A stretch of DNA of 64,000 bases from Coffea arabica (taxonomy: Eukaryota; Streptophyta; Magnoliopsida; Gentianales; Rubiaceae). How positions within the stretch are numbered: position 1 is the stretch's first letter; the number at the start of each line of letters is the position of its first letter. The DNA lies in assembly GCF_036785885.1 (NCBI RefSeq), contig NC_092323.1, positions 10,610,501 to 10,674,500 on the forward strand, written 5' to 3'. The notes under the pieces were generated by a model that made no database searches, was not told the origin of the DNA, and saw nothing but the letters and a program-made list of their open reading frames with translations. Shown here piece after piece: positions 34,732-46,463 of the stretch. The translations under genes were made by a program, and so were the position numbers.

Positions 34732-36946
34732 CAACAAGTACCTGCCCAAAGCAAAAAACTGGAACTAAAGGTTTGCCCGACTCCATAGCTATCCGTACAA
34801 ATCCTCTCCTTGACTTAATAAAGGCAATCTACAATGACAAGCTACACAATGAACACCAGCTAAGGGAATTACAGGCATGACAGGAAGAAAAATAGAGGGG
34901 ATTTTCTAGTCACAAGAGTATATGCGGAAGTAGGATACGATAAAACTTTGGGCAATTCCAACATCCCCTCACACATTTCTAGTTTGTTTTCTAAACTACA
35001 CGGACAAAGTTTCTTCCTTTCTCCCATCTCTTTTAGAAAACTCAACCATAACACTAAGAGAACTCAAAAGACGAAAGGATGCACAGATGAGCAGGAAAAT
35101 TATGTGGATAAATTGCCTACCAATCTCAATCTTCTTGTCCGAAGATAGAGATAACATGTTTTGTAATACAATTTGGTGATCAATGCAGAATAGTCTATGT
35201 TTATCTGGAAAGTCCTATTTTGTGCTTTTCAAAGATGAATAATGGATATGTGCACCAAATACTATGTGAACATCATGGTTTGACGTATACTTCAATAAAG
35301 TGGATCTTTCACAGCATTACAATCCTCTCAATAGCTATCCACATAAAAAAGTGTAACAGAGTTGTATAATGTTTATAACTATATCAGATTTGCAAAGCTT
35401 GGTAGCTAAAAATCATATATATATATATGCAGAACAAATGATGAACTTTGACTCAAAAATCCAAGTACAACATTAAACCTCTGAACCATGCTCCATGTGG
35501 AATGCCTCTTGAACTCCACCTGGCACTATGATGCAGCTATAGCCAGATGCCAAAAGGGAAAGAAAGTTTCTCCTCGTTGCTGGCGCAAGTCCCAACCATG
35601 TCCATATATGCCTCAGGAATGGTGTATAGAAAACCTGGTCCAATTTTTTCATAACTCACACGAGTCATTTCCTACAACGACTATATAACTAAGTTCACAT
35701 GAATAATAGGCCTAAGGGTCTTACAGCAGTACTTGCAAGAACCTTGATCTTGGGGAGAGGCATAAAACCTGTAAGGTCGGCAAGTGCAACAACCCCAATT
35801 GGCCAAACAGAATGCGGCTCATAGCCAAAAACTGCACAGAAGAACTTCTACTTTTATATCATTTTCATGGAAAGTGCTGGGAGAGGGGATATTTCCCAAC
35901 AAAACATGCTTCAATAAATGCATGAGGCTGGGAAGATTTGCAGTGGAAAAGGGGATCAAGCGAGATAAAGAAAGAAAGCTAGTGAAATTTGTCTGCCTCG
36001 ATACCTTAATAGTCATTCTCAGAAACTTGGACCCTCATTGGGTTCATAACTAATGTCTTCCTCTAGCTAAAATGCAGTAAATCATTAACGGATGGAAATT
36101 TCTTGATTTATAAAGATCAAATGTAAAAGTTCTTTTGAATGATTAGAGCATTCCTTATAAATCAAGTCATGATCTGTACTATCTAGAATTGGGTTTCGTC
36201 GAAAACTATCATGGTTTGGTCAAGACTCCTTTACTAAAGACAAGTGTCATTAGCTTTTTCGACTACCCTTCTAGTAAATGTTCCAGAAGATACGGTACTA
36301 TTTACCACCACCCCATCAATTATGATGATCTTTACAGCGAGCCTGAAAAAAGTTGATCTTGACTTGAAAGGGAAGGCAAATACCGTAAGCCTGATTAGGA
36401 TCAAAGGCTTTATAGTCCTCCACATACAAACAAACGGGAAAGTAACCGCAAGCATGCTTACATATATACCTGAAAATTTACCAAACAAAAAAAAACGCCA
36501 CCAATTAAATGAACTCCCAAGTTTGTCTGTCATTATCTGAAATAAAACAAAATTTTTAAAGATTAACCTAGCTAATTTTCGTCCCCAGTTGCTCCTCTCA
36601 TCAATAGGAAGCACCATAAATATCACCAGCAATCCAATTACCCTGAAAATTTTTTTTATTACGACAACAATTTCAAACACTTCACAAAGAATATATATTA
36701 GACACACACACAGAGAGAACAGAGAGAGCGAGAGAAAAAGACTGACGCGAGGGCTTTGGAGAATGGAAGGAAGATGAAGGAGGCGAAGACGATAAGGGCA
36801 TTGAAGTGAACCGAGCCAAGCCAAAATATCAGCGCCAGGACCGTATGAAATAATGAGCCTCGAGTTCCCTTGAACTCCAGCGCCGTCGACTGCTCCGGCG
36901 GTTGCTTGTGAGCTAACAATTCTCCATTCATCTCCGTCGTCGCCAT
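33226..36946 (-). CDS. DGAT2: Diacylglycerol O-acyltransferase 2, copy B
   Basis: Nine exons on the - strand give 332 residues: 36946-36747, 36642-36568, 36469-36384, 35831-35725, 35634-35479, 34828-34742, 34283-34186, 33923-33836, 33327-33226. Exons 2-9 have exactly the lengths of copy A; exon 1 is 9 nt shorter. Visible: two hydrophobic segments at about 30-85, YFP at 101-103, [60 protein letters not shown] and a C-terminal [15 protein letters not shown]. This copy keeps the family consensus better than copy A and is the likelier ancestral-function copy. It catalyses acyl-CoA dependent triacylglycerol synthesis at the ER. Introns are longer than in copy A and include a (TA)n(GA)n tract. A TATA-like TATATAAG on the - strand near 37150 is a possible promoter element. 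Confidence 0.95.
34682..34731. repeat. Compound (TA)n(GA)n microsatellite in DGAT2 copy B intron 6
   Basis: About 30 bases of TA (with one C interruption) at 34682-34711 followed by GA repeats to 34731. It ends 11 bp beyond the end of exon 6 (34742, gene on the - strand), so length changes occur close to a splice donor. Confidence 0.85.
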
Positions 36947-37739
36947 ATGCTGATGATCTTGAGACCGAGAAGTAGAACCAGGACTTCGTTATTATTTATG
37001 CAGAGCCAGAAACAAAAGAGCCAACAGAAAATGAGAAGAGTGCCGTCAAGTTAAGAGATGACAAAGTTGGTGTCTGGTGCCTCACTTGGGTGCCTTCCAC
37101 CATTTGGAAATTTTGTGACTTGTATGCTTACTTTCGCTTACGTCTCTTATATATACGTCACTACCAAACTATATTTTAAAAAAAATTGAAACTTATTAGT
37201 ACTAGTTTGTAAAGAAATATTTCAAATAATGTTAAAATTTGCATTGATCGAAGAATTAATACTACACAAAAGAGGAAAAAAAAAAAAAGAAAACTTGAAA
37301 AATGAAGACTACTCTTTTTTCTTTCCTTTTATTTTTTTATTTTTATTTTTAATTTTGGGCCTTGAGAATGAATGAGACATGGGGTGATGGCGATGCAAAA
37401 TGGATGATTCTAGTAGTGTAATTTTACCCGTCGAGCCAACTCTCATTGACTTTTTTTTTTTTTTTTTGGGGTCCTAAATCACTAGCTATCGAAATGTTTT
37501 CCTCGGCCTAAATCAAATAATCATCGGGAGCCCGATCCTCATGTTTCTCATTTTATTAGCACTTGAACAGAGGTTTCTCATTTTAGTACTTGAACAAGTT
37601 TTAATTAATCACCGCCGCAAGTCCCAAACAGAAATGCAAAAAATAAAATTTGAGGTTTCGTCATGAAGGTTTTGAAAATGTTAATAGTCAGTGGTAAAAC
37701 AGCTTTAGAAGCTTTAGTTGAACTAATTCACTCTTCAAT

Positions 37740-37975
37740 GGCTTGCTTACAAAGTTTAAGAGTCAATTAATATTTTTCATTTCTTTCCCTTTGCTGCTTG
37801 CTTTTCTTTCTCTTTTTTGTTACTTACAAAGTTGGAGTTAGTATTTGCTTGTATCAGAGTTACTAGTATTTTTCATTTCTTTCTCTTTGTTGCTTACAAA
37901 GTTTTTTTTTTTTTTTTTTATGTTTTGTTGCTTACAAAGTTGGAGTTAGTATTTACTTGCATCATAAACGCATTT
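37740..37975. repeat. Degenerate tandem duplication
   Basis: Two words, 'tatttttcatttctttc(c/t)ct' and '(g/a)cttacaaagttggagttag', recur: the first at about 37770 and 37868, the second at about 37824 and 37931, with a partial 'gcttacaaagttt' at 37745 and 37892. A poly-T run of about 20 bases splits the last unit. Confidence 0.55.
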
Positions 37976-38422
37976 TTAATCAAATTTTTTTATTATATTT
38001 TTATCTTATATACATCACATCATAATCTATACTACAGTAATTATTTCAAAAAATTTGCTATCCAAACACACGCTTTGATTGTTAGCTACTGTTATGCGGT
38101 CATAATTGTGATGATCCACCTAACACAAGGTGGCACTAATCGTCTTTATTAAAAGCAAGATAACAACGTTCGATGGTCCATAAAACCGTAATAAAAGTTG
38201 TATTTATTTGGAGTTAGTTGACAGTTGAGACTCATTGTTAAACATTAGCTGTCCGTTGTCTATGGATCTGATTCTATTGCCTTGATCAAAGAGAAGGATG
38301 CTTATCAGAGTAACAGTACTCAGCAGAAGCAAAGCTCCAAATTTCAGTCCATTGATAATTAACGATCGAAGATGGACTGGTGTTTCTCCCAGATTGTTCT
38401 CCAGGACATGAATCTTCTTTTA

Positions 38423-38908
38423 GCATCCCAGAAATCTTTTGTAACCTTTCTCACTCTGTCTTGGGCCATTCTTGTGACCTTTCTTCTCTGCATCGCATGC
38501 TAAGCTAGAGTCCCGGTCCTGGTCTTCCAAATTGGCCATAGGCCATACTATTATTCATTAATCATTCATGAGGTTCCTCCCGGCAAAGTTTAGAAGAATC
38601 CAACAAACTTTTTAAACATTATGGATCACGAGCATAGCCGTGTGTCTTGCTCTAAATGCAACAGGACTCTGATTCCCCTGGAGGGTGATATTAGCTTCAT
38701 GATTCTCATCTTGCCTTCCTGAACCTGTAGAAGATGTAAAACCATGATCTAACTTTTCAGAACCTGGAACTGTAGATGAACTGAAGACAAAGTTTTGCAT
38801 TGATCATCCTCTTGTTTAACTTTTTGGACGACAGGATTGTTCGAATGTCTTGCTGACAGACTATGCTTCTCTTCCAGAAGCTGCAGCTGCATCAATTATA
38901 ATTTGTTG
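38423..38908 (-). other. Possible coding relic, unidentified
   Basis: Two - strand stretches read like protein. One (about 38552 down to 38423) opens MANLEDQDRDSSLACDAEKK and continues GHKNGPRQSEKGYKRFLGC before a stop. The other (about 38882 down to 38750) reads LLEEKHSLSARHSNNP then VVQKVKQEDDQ, after a possible acceptor 'gctgcag'. The composition (charged, few hydrophobics) suits a disordered or coiled-coil region. I recognise no family and cannot join them with convincing splice sites. They may be exons, gene remains or chance. Confidence 0.25.
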
Positions 38909-40861
38909 CAGTCAGGAAAATGACCAGTTGTGCAAATATCTACAAGGAAATTCATAAGTACGTACCAAAATGACACAAAATAAAATGAGAAAGTAGTTCT
39001 ACTAGATGTTGAAGCATCTCGATAAGAAACTATATATGTAGTCGAAGGAAAAGAGAAATTTAACAAAAATTACGAAAATGGCTAATGATTTACAGGGCGA
39101 TCAAGGCGGTCTAATCTTGGGAGAACAGGGGTGGTTAAAACTTGTTCTTGCATTTCTTGTTTGTCCATGATGTTCAAAATTTGAGGCCTTGTCCAGGGCT
39201 TTGTTGTGAGGACTTAGGAGGTACCCATGACCTTGACTACTTCCTATCTTTCTATAAACGGAAAGATGTAGAAAATATATCTTTGCATTTTATAAAGATG
39301 GACTCACGGTTTGCTGTTCAGATATTAATAGTTGTATGTGTGAATAATGAGAAAACAAGATGTGGACACTGGCTCTGAAGTGGTAGCTTGTAAGAAAGGA
39401 AGATATAACATAATAGTTGCGATTTTTAATACTACTATTTGTCAATCAAAGTAGTAGTAGTAGTAAATGACAACCACCGCGCCACACCCTCTTGTCACGT
39501 TCTCCCTTCTTGATTATGGAAACTGGTAGCAGACTTCAGCTATTGCTTATTCTTATCTGATCTGATGATGGGCTCTGATCTCATATCTCTACCGTTTCTC
39601 CCATGCCACTCGTTTCTTCCTCTATCTCTCTCTCGATCAAAGTATCGAGATTGGAGTTATCTTTGTTAGTCAAATGCCTGCATGCTAAGTTCAATATTGC
39701 CTCATTTTAGGCAAGGTGAACTTACTGGATGCATATCGTTTCTACTTTTCTACTGTAAATAGATGATGCACACAAGAAAATGCTGCCAAAGGAAAAGAAA
39801 TCTAGAACCCTTTTAAATTCATTTCTTGTTATTTGAACAAACAAGCCAAGGAATCGTCCCAATAAACGTCAGTTTTTTGTGAGGTGTAGTTACATTCAAA
39901 AGGTAGCAATGGTTGGATGCAAAGACAACCAACCAAGTCTTGACTTGCATTAATTTTTTTTCAAATGTCTGTGTCAGTTTAAAGAAGTTTAATGTATTCT
40001 ACGTCATTTAGGTTAGTGTTGTGAAGACAATCTAAGATGAAAAGTTTTCTCCCATAAGCAATTAAGGAACATACGTCTCGAAGAAGAAATTTGCAGTTGA
40101 TTAATGGATCGATGCTATGGAGTTTGAACCAACTGAATCTTCTTCACTATGTAACCAATTTTGGCTTTTCGCTCCCTTCCTATTGAAAATGATGGGATAT
40201 TCCAAAGTCATCCATGGAAGGATTCGGGCATGCTATGCCATTTCCTAGGAGGGTTGGAATCAGCACTTGTATTGGAGGTATCATTAGGCAGAGTCAATAA
40301 CCAAGCACCACCAATGCATTTCCATTTCCACGCCAACATAGTTAAGATGGTTCCTAAGAAATAGGTAAAAACAAATACTACAATGGTGACACTTCACCGG
40401 ATCCCTCACACGACTTGACAAAGAATTTCCTTAATGATTGTCCAATTTGTTCTTACAGAGAATCCAAACATATAAAGCCCTTGATTCTCTTTGAACTCCC
40501 AACAAGGATTATATCTATATGGTATGATAGCTATTTAATAGTAACAAGATGACCTTTCTTTTAAATAGAAGAAGAAGAAGAAGAAGAAGAATGTGGTACA
40601 TCTCTTTCCTAGGAAGGTTTTACACAGAGGCCATATCCACTAGTTGTTCGGGCATGTGCAGAATTTCCTCTTGTAAATTGGCAAACATTACAATAATTTG
40701 AACGCTTTCTTCAAGAGTCTGGTGTCTGTGTTTCAATTCAAATTCGTGAAAATTAATGATTGCTTGAACTTGGCTTTAATTATTTTGGAGAAACAGTGTA
40801 GAGTGTGTGTACTAATTCAGATTTCCTTATTTTATGGTTGATAGCCAAAGATGCAGAATCA

Positions 40862-41651
40862 TCATGATTTATGAGCTTTATGATCTCCATCAAAAGCCTT
40901 AATCAAGCCAAATGTGACGGACATAGATATCCATCCTCCTGTTAGAACTCTCATTGCAGATAATCTTATGGGTGAACCGCCAAGAAGGGCTCCAAGTCCC
41001 CCAAACAACACCAGAGCAATAGTTGTTACCACCATTATTATCACAATCCTGGTTCCGTATTGAGATATCGCCACAGCAGCCACTAGGGGAACCACCGATC
41101 CACAAAGAAAAGCCAAGGCTGATGCTGCCGCAGCCTTGTATGGATTAGGCAGGGCCTCCTCTTTGCCATCAACTTGCTTTGCCATACTTGCTCTTGCATC
41201 TGTTACCATGGAGACAATTTCCCTTGCGATGACTCACTTTCGCTGGCCAGATTTACAAATGGAGATCTGTTTGGTTCTGGCACAGATGGATGAGGAGTTA
41301 GAAAATGGATGTTGATATTATCACCAACTTGCAGGTCGTGCAACTTACCATCTGAACAAGTTTTGTGGATTGTTGATTTTTCGATGTCCCTCTGGGTTGC
41401 GACAGAAACAAACTCTCCAACAGCCATGCTGCAGGCACCTGCAAGAGCTACTGCAGTCCCCGAAATGATCATGGACTCCTGATCGTCTTTTGCTGCACCT
41501 ATTCTGAGCATCATGGATGCAGCCGAAAGCAAACCATCATTGCACCAAGAATGGCTGCTCTAAGCCATTGAGCTCTCTGCATTCCCTGTCGTACTTTTTC
41601 TTGTGTAGCTGTTACAGAAAGCTTATTTGCAGAACCAGGTTCAATTGACAT
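40862..41651 (-). pseudogene. Vacuolar iron transporter-like (VIT/nodulin-21 type) gene with frame breaks
   Basis: The gene reads leftward from the ATG at 41651 (MSIEPGSANKLSVTATQEKV, then QWLRAAILGA) and shows the CCC1/VIT family throughout: LLSAASMMLRIGA, GACSMAVGEFVSVATQRDIE, ALPNPYKAAAASALAFLCGS, LGGSPIRLSAMRVLTGGWIS. The family moves iron (or manganese) into vacuoles and has five membrane helices; plant VIT-like proteins are usually intronless and of about this length (roughly 263 codons here). Two single-base shifts break the frame. Near 41540 the conserved GANDGL turn reads GCAATGATGG, one base short. Near 41208 the frame changes again, with a stop just beyond. All other genes in the window are clean, so these are more likely real mutations than sequencing errors, but error cannot be excluded. 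The region between the membrane blocks is long and polar. Confidence 0.75.
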
Positions 41652-42928
41652 AGAAGCAGCTATGTAATGTAGACAAAGGTCGGAAACGGAGTGTGGTCTT
41701 TGACTGGAAAGCACACTTCCTAATTCTTTACTTAAAGTCTGCAAACCACACTCTAATCACGTGGAAGCAATGTGCATGTTGAGAACATATACAAGTAACC
41801 CACCCTATCCAATGTCGTCCAAGAAACAGATTCCCTTAGGGGGCATCGGTGAAGGCTCCAAAAATTGAAATGTCAAATTATAACATCAAAGCCGAAGACA
41901 GCTCTGAAGAAGCCCATGCTGTACTTATACAAGCTTCGTGAGTGCAACTTTGTTAACTTTCTTATTCTATTTCTCCAAAAATTACAGCAGCTAGAATGAA
42001 ATAAAAATGTATACTAACACAAATCAATTCTTACAAAAACAGCATCACTCTGACACATAAAATACCTTAAATATACAACTTACCCAAAACTTTAAACAAC
42101 AATCTTGGACATGAAATTATCTTGAATTTGAATAGAGATCCATTTTCAGACAAAATACAAGCATATATATTAGGAGAATTGCAGTCCCATAGGGCAATTA
42201 TCTCACCCGCGAGATCATGTTCCCAAGCTGATGGTAGAATTGTTCGTGATATAAACATCTCGTTGCTCATAATATACACTTAAACAGTACCATTTTGATT
42301 CATAACAAGCCAATTGAAACACTCCGATGATTTCTTCATTCCTTATGACACCAAACTCTCAGATAAGTAAGACAATCTTGATAATAATGGTGATGAGATT
42401 ATAATTATGACAATAACAATACCAGCAATAACAAGAATCAGTGCTATTATGACGAGTTACGGATAGAATTCAATTGAATATTTTTCCATGACAAACGAAT
42501 TCTTTCCAACCAATGGAACTTCACCAATGAAACCATTTCAGCTAGTTTACGGGCTCTTCCAAGTAGAAAACTGATTTCATTCTGTGACAAGCAAATAGAA
42601 CCAGCCTGCAACAGACAAATCATAAATGATGGCCACGCAATAAGTTTAACATGCTCCCAAAGTCATTTTCCCAGCTGTCTCTGGCTCATGTAGCTAAAAT
42701 CGTTGATCAGTATTAAAATGTTTACCACTGTCTTTTACACGGAAAAGAAAATAACTTCATGCTCCAGCTTGAGACAGCTAGCTAACTATACCATGGGTGA
42801 CACGCATATAAAACATAGCATCTAAATATATCTTACCAGCACATGCAAGGCCTTAATACAACCAGTCACATATAACCAACAAGAGTCAAGTGGAAGGCAT
42901 CCTATATTTGGAAACTACAACTGAAATA
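41652..42928. other. Spacer upstream of the VIT-like gene and 3' of the plastid protein gene
   Basis: No gene found. Both neighbours read leftward, so this contains the promoter region of the VIT-like locus and the 3' flank of the plastid-targeted protein gene. Confidence 0.45.
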
Positions 42929-44450
42929 CTATAAGTAACCATCCCTGCGGTCCTGCTCTTCTGCCTCCTTGTTAGCAACTTGAACTGCTTTGAACCAAAG
43001 GAATGCCTGGATAAAATACATCTGGTTAATGTTATGCATCTTTTATGAATGAAGATTCAAGGGTAGTTAGTTTCCCCGGATTTGTAGTTCTATTGAACTA
43101 ATGCCTAGTTTCCTTTAATGTTATGCATCTTTTATTACCAAAAAAAATATCTGGTTAATTAGCAGTAGCAAGTTTAAGTAAAGCTTTCACTATTATACAC
43201 TTGCAATGCAAGAGCATTAAAGATGGTCCAGGATGTTAAAACAGTTTTACTTGTATCTTTAACAATTTGCAGGAAGTGACATTAAGCCTTTCAAGGTATT
43301 TGATAAGCTAGATTCTGACAGAAAAATAGCCTTAAATCAACAGCAACATTAAAGCAATTTGATGAGGTCAAATTGTAACGAATGCAAAGTCTTCAGAAGC
43401 GATATAGAGATCAAGAACCACCCAAATCATTCTACTTCCTAGCTTGAGAAAGCGCCCCTTTCCTCTTCCCCTTCTCCGAAAGAGGAAAAACAAACAATAG
43501 ACAGACAAGAATAACAGCCGTGAATTTTAACAATAAGGGTATTATAGAGCAGCAATATTGAATTGTTCAGCGAGTGCATCTACTTTATCTATACAAGAGA
43601 AGTGGTAAGCTTTTAACATGGGAACTGAACTTCCATAAGACCACAAAATCTTTTTCATTTTTTTCCTTTTTCTTTAATTAACTCTCGTGTCATGCATATC
43701 AACGCTTTGTATATGAAGTTTGTGCAATGTCAGTGTAGAAAAGCGTAATCCTGACAATGATAATGCATTGTTTATTGACAAATTTATCAAATTACTAACG
43801 ACAAGAGCAGTTGTTGGAAAAGAAAATTGGCTCACCGAAGAGGGGATGCCAGTGAAAGCAAAAAAGCCAAGCAATGGAGCATAGAATACATTATCTGAGT
43901 TCAAAACTCCAAATGCAGGCCTTTGATTCGCATACTCAAAAACAGAACCAATCTGCAAAACAAAAGAAAACCAAGCAAAATTCAAAAGGTCTATTATATC
44001 AGCATCGAGTTCCACAGGGAAAACGAAAGAAAAAAGTCTGTAACAAACAAATGTGAATTTAAATTCAAAAAAATGAAGGGGCTTTACCGCAGCAATGGCT
44101 GTGACAGCTGAGGCAAGCAAGTAAACAAAGTAGGGAACTTCAAAGCTAGAAGAATCTTGCTGCGCCTCATCACGGGCCCAAGGAGGAGGCTCATCTGAGC
44201 CGGGCTTAGCCCAGGAAGGAACTGAAGGGGCATCATCTTCTCCATCATTCTTAGAAGAACCTTCTGTTAAGGCCGAAACTCTCAGCCTACGAGCATTTTC
44301 AACTGAATTTTTCTTCTTTGGTCCAGTTTTTAGGATGAATAGTGGTAAACTGAGGGAGCGAGAAAGCGGAAATGAATTGGGATGCCATGGTTTTGGTGAA
44401 TGAATGAGTGAATTCGAGTTGCAGAGGGATGATGAAGCCGACGTTACCAT
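42929..44450 (-). CDS. Plastid-targeted small membrane protein, function unknown
   Basis: Three - strand exons (44450-44088, 43952-43836, 43006-42929), all in phase 0, give 185 residues. The N-terminus is rich in S, T, L and basic residues with almost no acidic ones for 50-60 residues, typical of a chloroplast transit peptide. Then come an acidic, proline-rich linker (PSWAKPGSDEPPPWARDEAQ), a hydrophobic segment VPYFVYLLASAVTAIAA at about 105-121, GSVFEYANQRPAFGVLNSD, a second hydrophobic segment YAPLLGFFAFTGIPSSAFLW, and a charged tail ANKEAEEQDRRDGYL. The tail exon was found from its splice acceptor at 43007. Two membrane spans with a conserved centre suggest an envelope or thylakoid protein. 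I recall plant proteins of this pattern annotated only as chloroplast membrane proteins and assign no function. Intron 2 holds a small retroposon-like insertion. Confidence 0.85.
43020..43159 (+). repeat. Small A-tailed retroposon-like insertion in intron 2 of the plastid protein gene
   Basis: An 11-bp direct repeat ATCTGGTTAAT at 43020-43030 and 43149-43159 flanks about 118 bp that end in ACCAAAAAAA, as a SINE or truncated LINE would. Inside, a 21-bp word 'ttaatgttatgcatctttta(t)' beginning at 43026 recurs at 43115, which overlaps the left target copy and complicates the reading. The insertion lies 14-150 bp upstream of the exon 3 acceptor. Confidence 0.5.
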
Positions 44451-45835
44451 TAGTTACAAGATTTCAGGAGAATAAGGTTATGACTTAGTGCTCCTACAAT
44501 TTTCAGAATGCAGAGTCGCAACAAGAAGAATGGAGTGGAAGTAGAAAAGAGAGAGGGGAAAAAAAGATTTTCTCTTATCTTTTGATTCTTGGATTTTTTT
44601 TTTCAAGAGGAAATTGGGGAGAATTTTGAGAAGGTACGGTTCAGGTTTATCCACAAAATCCGTGTTGTCTTTTTCTATTTCACGTTTGGAAAATTATTTT
44701 TCGCTCTATTGTTTTGGATATTTTTCAAAATCACGACTTCGTTTTCTCTTCTTAACCTGCAAAGCTAACTAATAGCTCCATTTGGCATAGCTTACACATT
44801 TTTTTTCCAGCTCCTCTCAGTCATAGCTCCATTTGGCATTTGCTTGGTTTAGCAAGTACTTTGGCGATTTTTAAAAGAAAAAAAGATGGTACTTTACATG
44901 TATAGCATGCATCTAGACCCGCAAATAAGGTTACTAGAAATTCTAGCTGCTCGTTAACTATTTATGAGTAGCTCAATCAATGGTTCGACTTGAGTTTGGT
45001 CAAAATCAAATTCAAATGGAGTTCGAGCACCTCGTTTGTGAATTCAAGTCGAGCACATGACGTAGAGAAGGAGGCTCAAATGTTCGACGAGTTTATTCGA
45101 GCAATTAGGTTTTCTTTTAATTAAAAATAATATGTATGTAAAATTACACTTGTAACTATGGAAGTTGTGAAATTTATCAGTAGAAAATTCGAATTCGACA
45201 TGGCTTGCAAGGATTCTCAAGTTTATTTGAGTTAAGCTCGATCTCATATACTACATTATTACTTGCTTGAATCGAGTTGGAGTTTAAATATTTTTATTTG
45301 ATTGAACTCGAGTAGCATTAATTGTCAGCGATCGAGTTCAAGTTAGAGTGTGGTATCACTCATCTTAACTAGCCTCGAATGCACCCCTACACGTTAAGTG
45401 TATACACTGACAATGCGTAGAAGATTTACCATTCCCTTAAATATAAAACTCCGAAGCTGGAGAAAAGCAATTTTGTTCCAAGAACCCTGCCAAAAACAAT
45501 AAAAATGCAGTAGACTACAACCATTGGCCATCATGTTCCATCTTATAGTGGGTTTGTGACCCAAAATACAAATGGCAATTGCACATCTAAATAGTCATTC
45601 AAAATGCCGCAAGACTTTGGAGCGCTCCTCCAGTGACCCGATTTTCCTTTAGTGCCTATGATCGGTGGGCCTGTTGAACTTTAGGCCTCTAGCCCATGTG
45701 AAGACACACTAGCCCATCCCAAAATACCATCGAGCGGTGATTTTCCCAGCGGGTATTGTAAATACGTGCACTAATCCGATTCATTATTCATGCTACCGTC
45801 TCAAAAATTCATTAGGCTTCTAAAATAAGTAAAAT

Positions 45836-45965
45836 GATTAATTTTTCCTACGTTCCAATGTAACCATTGATAGATTTAGATACACACTATATATGTAGAA
45901 TTTAATATTTAAATTTAAATTGAAATTAGTTATCATACATTCAGATATAATAGTGAATGCATAGG
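45836..45965. repeat. MITE-like copy, family A (decayed)
   Basis: It begins ATTAATTTTTCCTACGTTCC, compared with ATTAATCTTTCCTACATTAT at 9741, and continues through 'atatttaaatttaaattgaaattagtt' to 'catacattcagatataatag'. The shared start and AT-rich middle tie it to the 9.7 kb copy. Confidence 0.4.
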
Positions 45966-46438
45966 GATAACAATTAGGAGGGATGAGCCCCGCCGAGAGT
46001 TGATGGAAGAATGAATGCATAGGAATGACAATTGAGACTCATGTGCCTGTGGGGGTCGATGGAGTAGAGGATAGGACGGAACGAAGGGTTTGTGTTTGGA
46101 TTGCATTTTCCGTCATTTTTCATGGAAAAATTACTGTAACGATTTGATATATGTGAGGGAAAAAGGTGATAGGGAGATGTGATCACGGAAAACGACAATA
46201 TTTTTCAACGGAAACAAGCAATCCAAACAATGCCTAACTTTTCCCCCGCTAAAAAACGGGACAATGGACAGGGGATATATACATAAATATTTTTATACTA
46301 ATAATTATATATTTATATTAATACAAATTATTGATTAGTTGTACTAATATATTTATATTAAATTATTAATTACATTTTTTATTAATTTTATTTGTTTAAC
46401 TAATTATAAGCTTTTTTGCCCCGCGGGTGTAGGGCAAG

Positions 46439-46463
46439 GTGAGGGTGAGGGTGAGGGTGAGGT
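46439..46463 (+). repeat. G-rich hexamer repeat (GAGGGT)n, G-quadruplex candidate
   Basis: About four copies of GAGGGT form five G-tracts of 2-3 bases separated by TGA. This fits a two-layer G-quadruplex motif. It sits in repeat-derived DNA next to 'ccccgcgggtgtagggcaa', so it may simply be part of a decayed element. Confidence 0.6.

Larger units (their letters stand above)
36947..40861. other. Intergenic DNA with possible coding relics
   Basis: The left part is the upstream region of DGAT2 copy B. From 37740 to 37975 is a degenerate tandem duplication. From about 38420 to 38910 the - strand carries coding-like fragments (separate entry). The rest, 39.0-40.8 kb, is AT-rich without a supportable gene; a (GAA)n tract lies at 40567-40591. 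Confidence 0.45.

Noticed and set aside
36234-36824. 196-residue - strand open frame as one exon
   Set aside because: It runs through DGAT2 copy B exons 2-3 and their introns; only the two spliced segments match the family.
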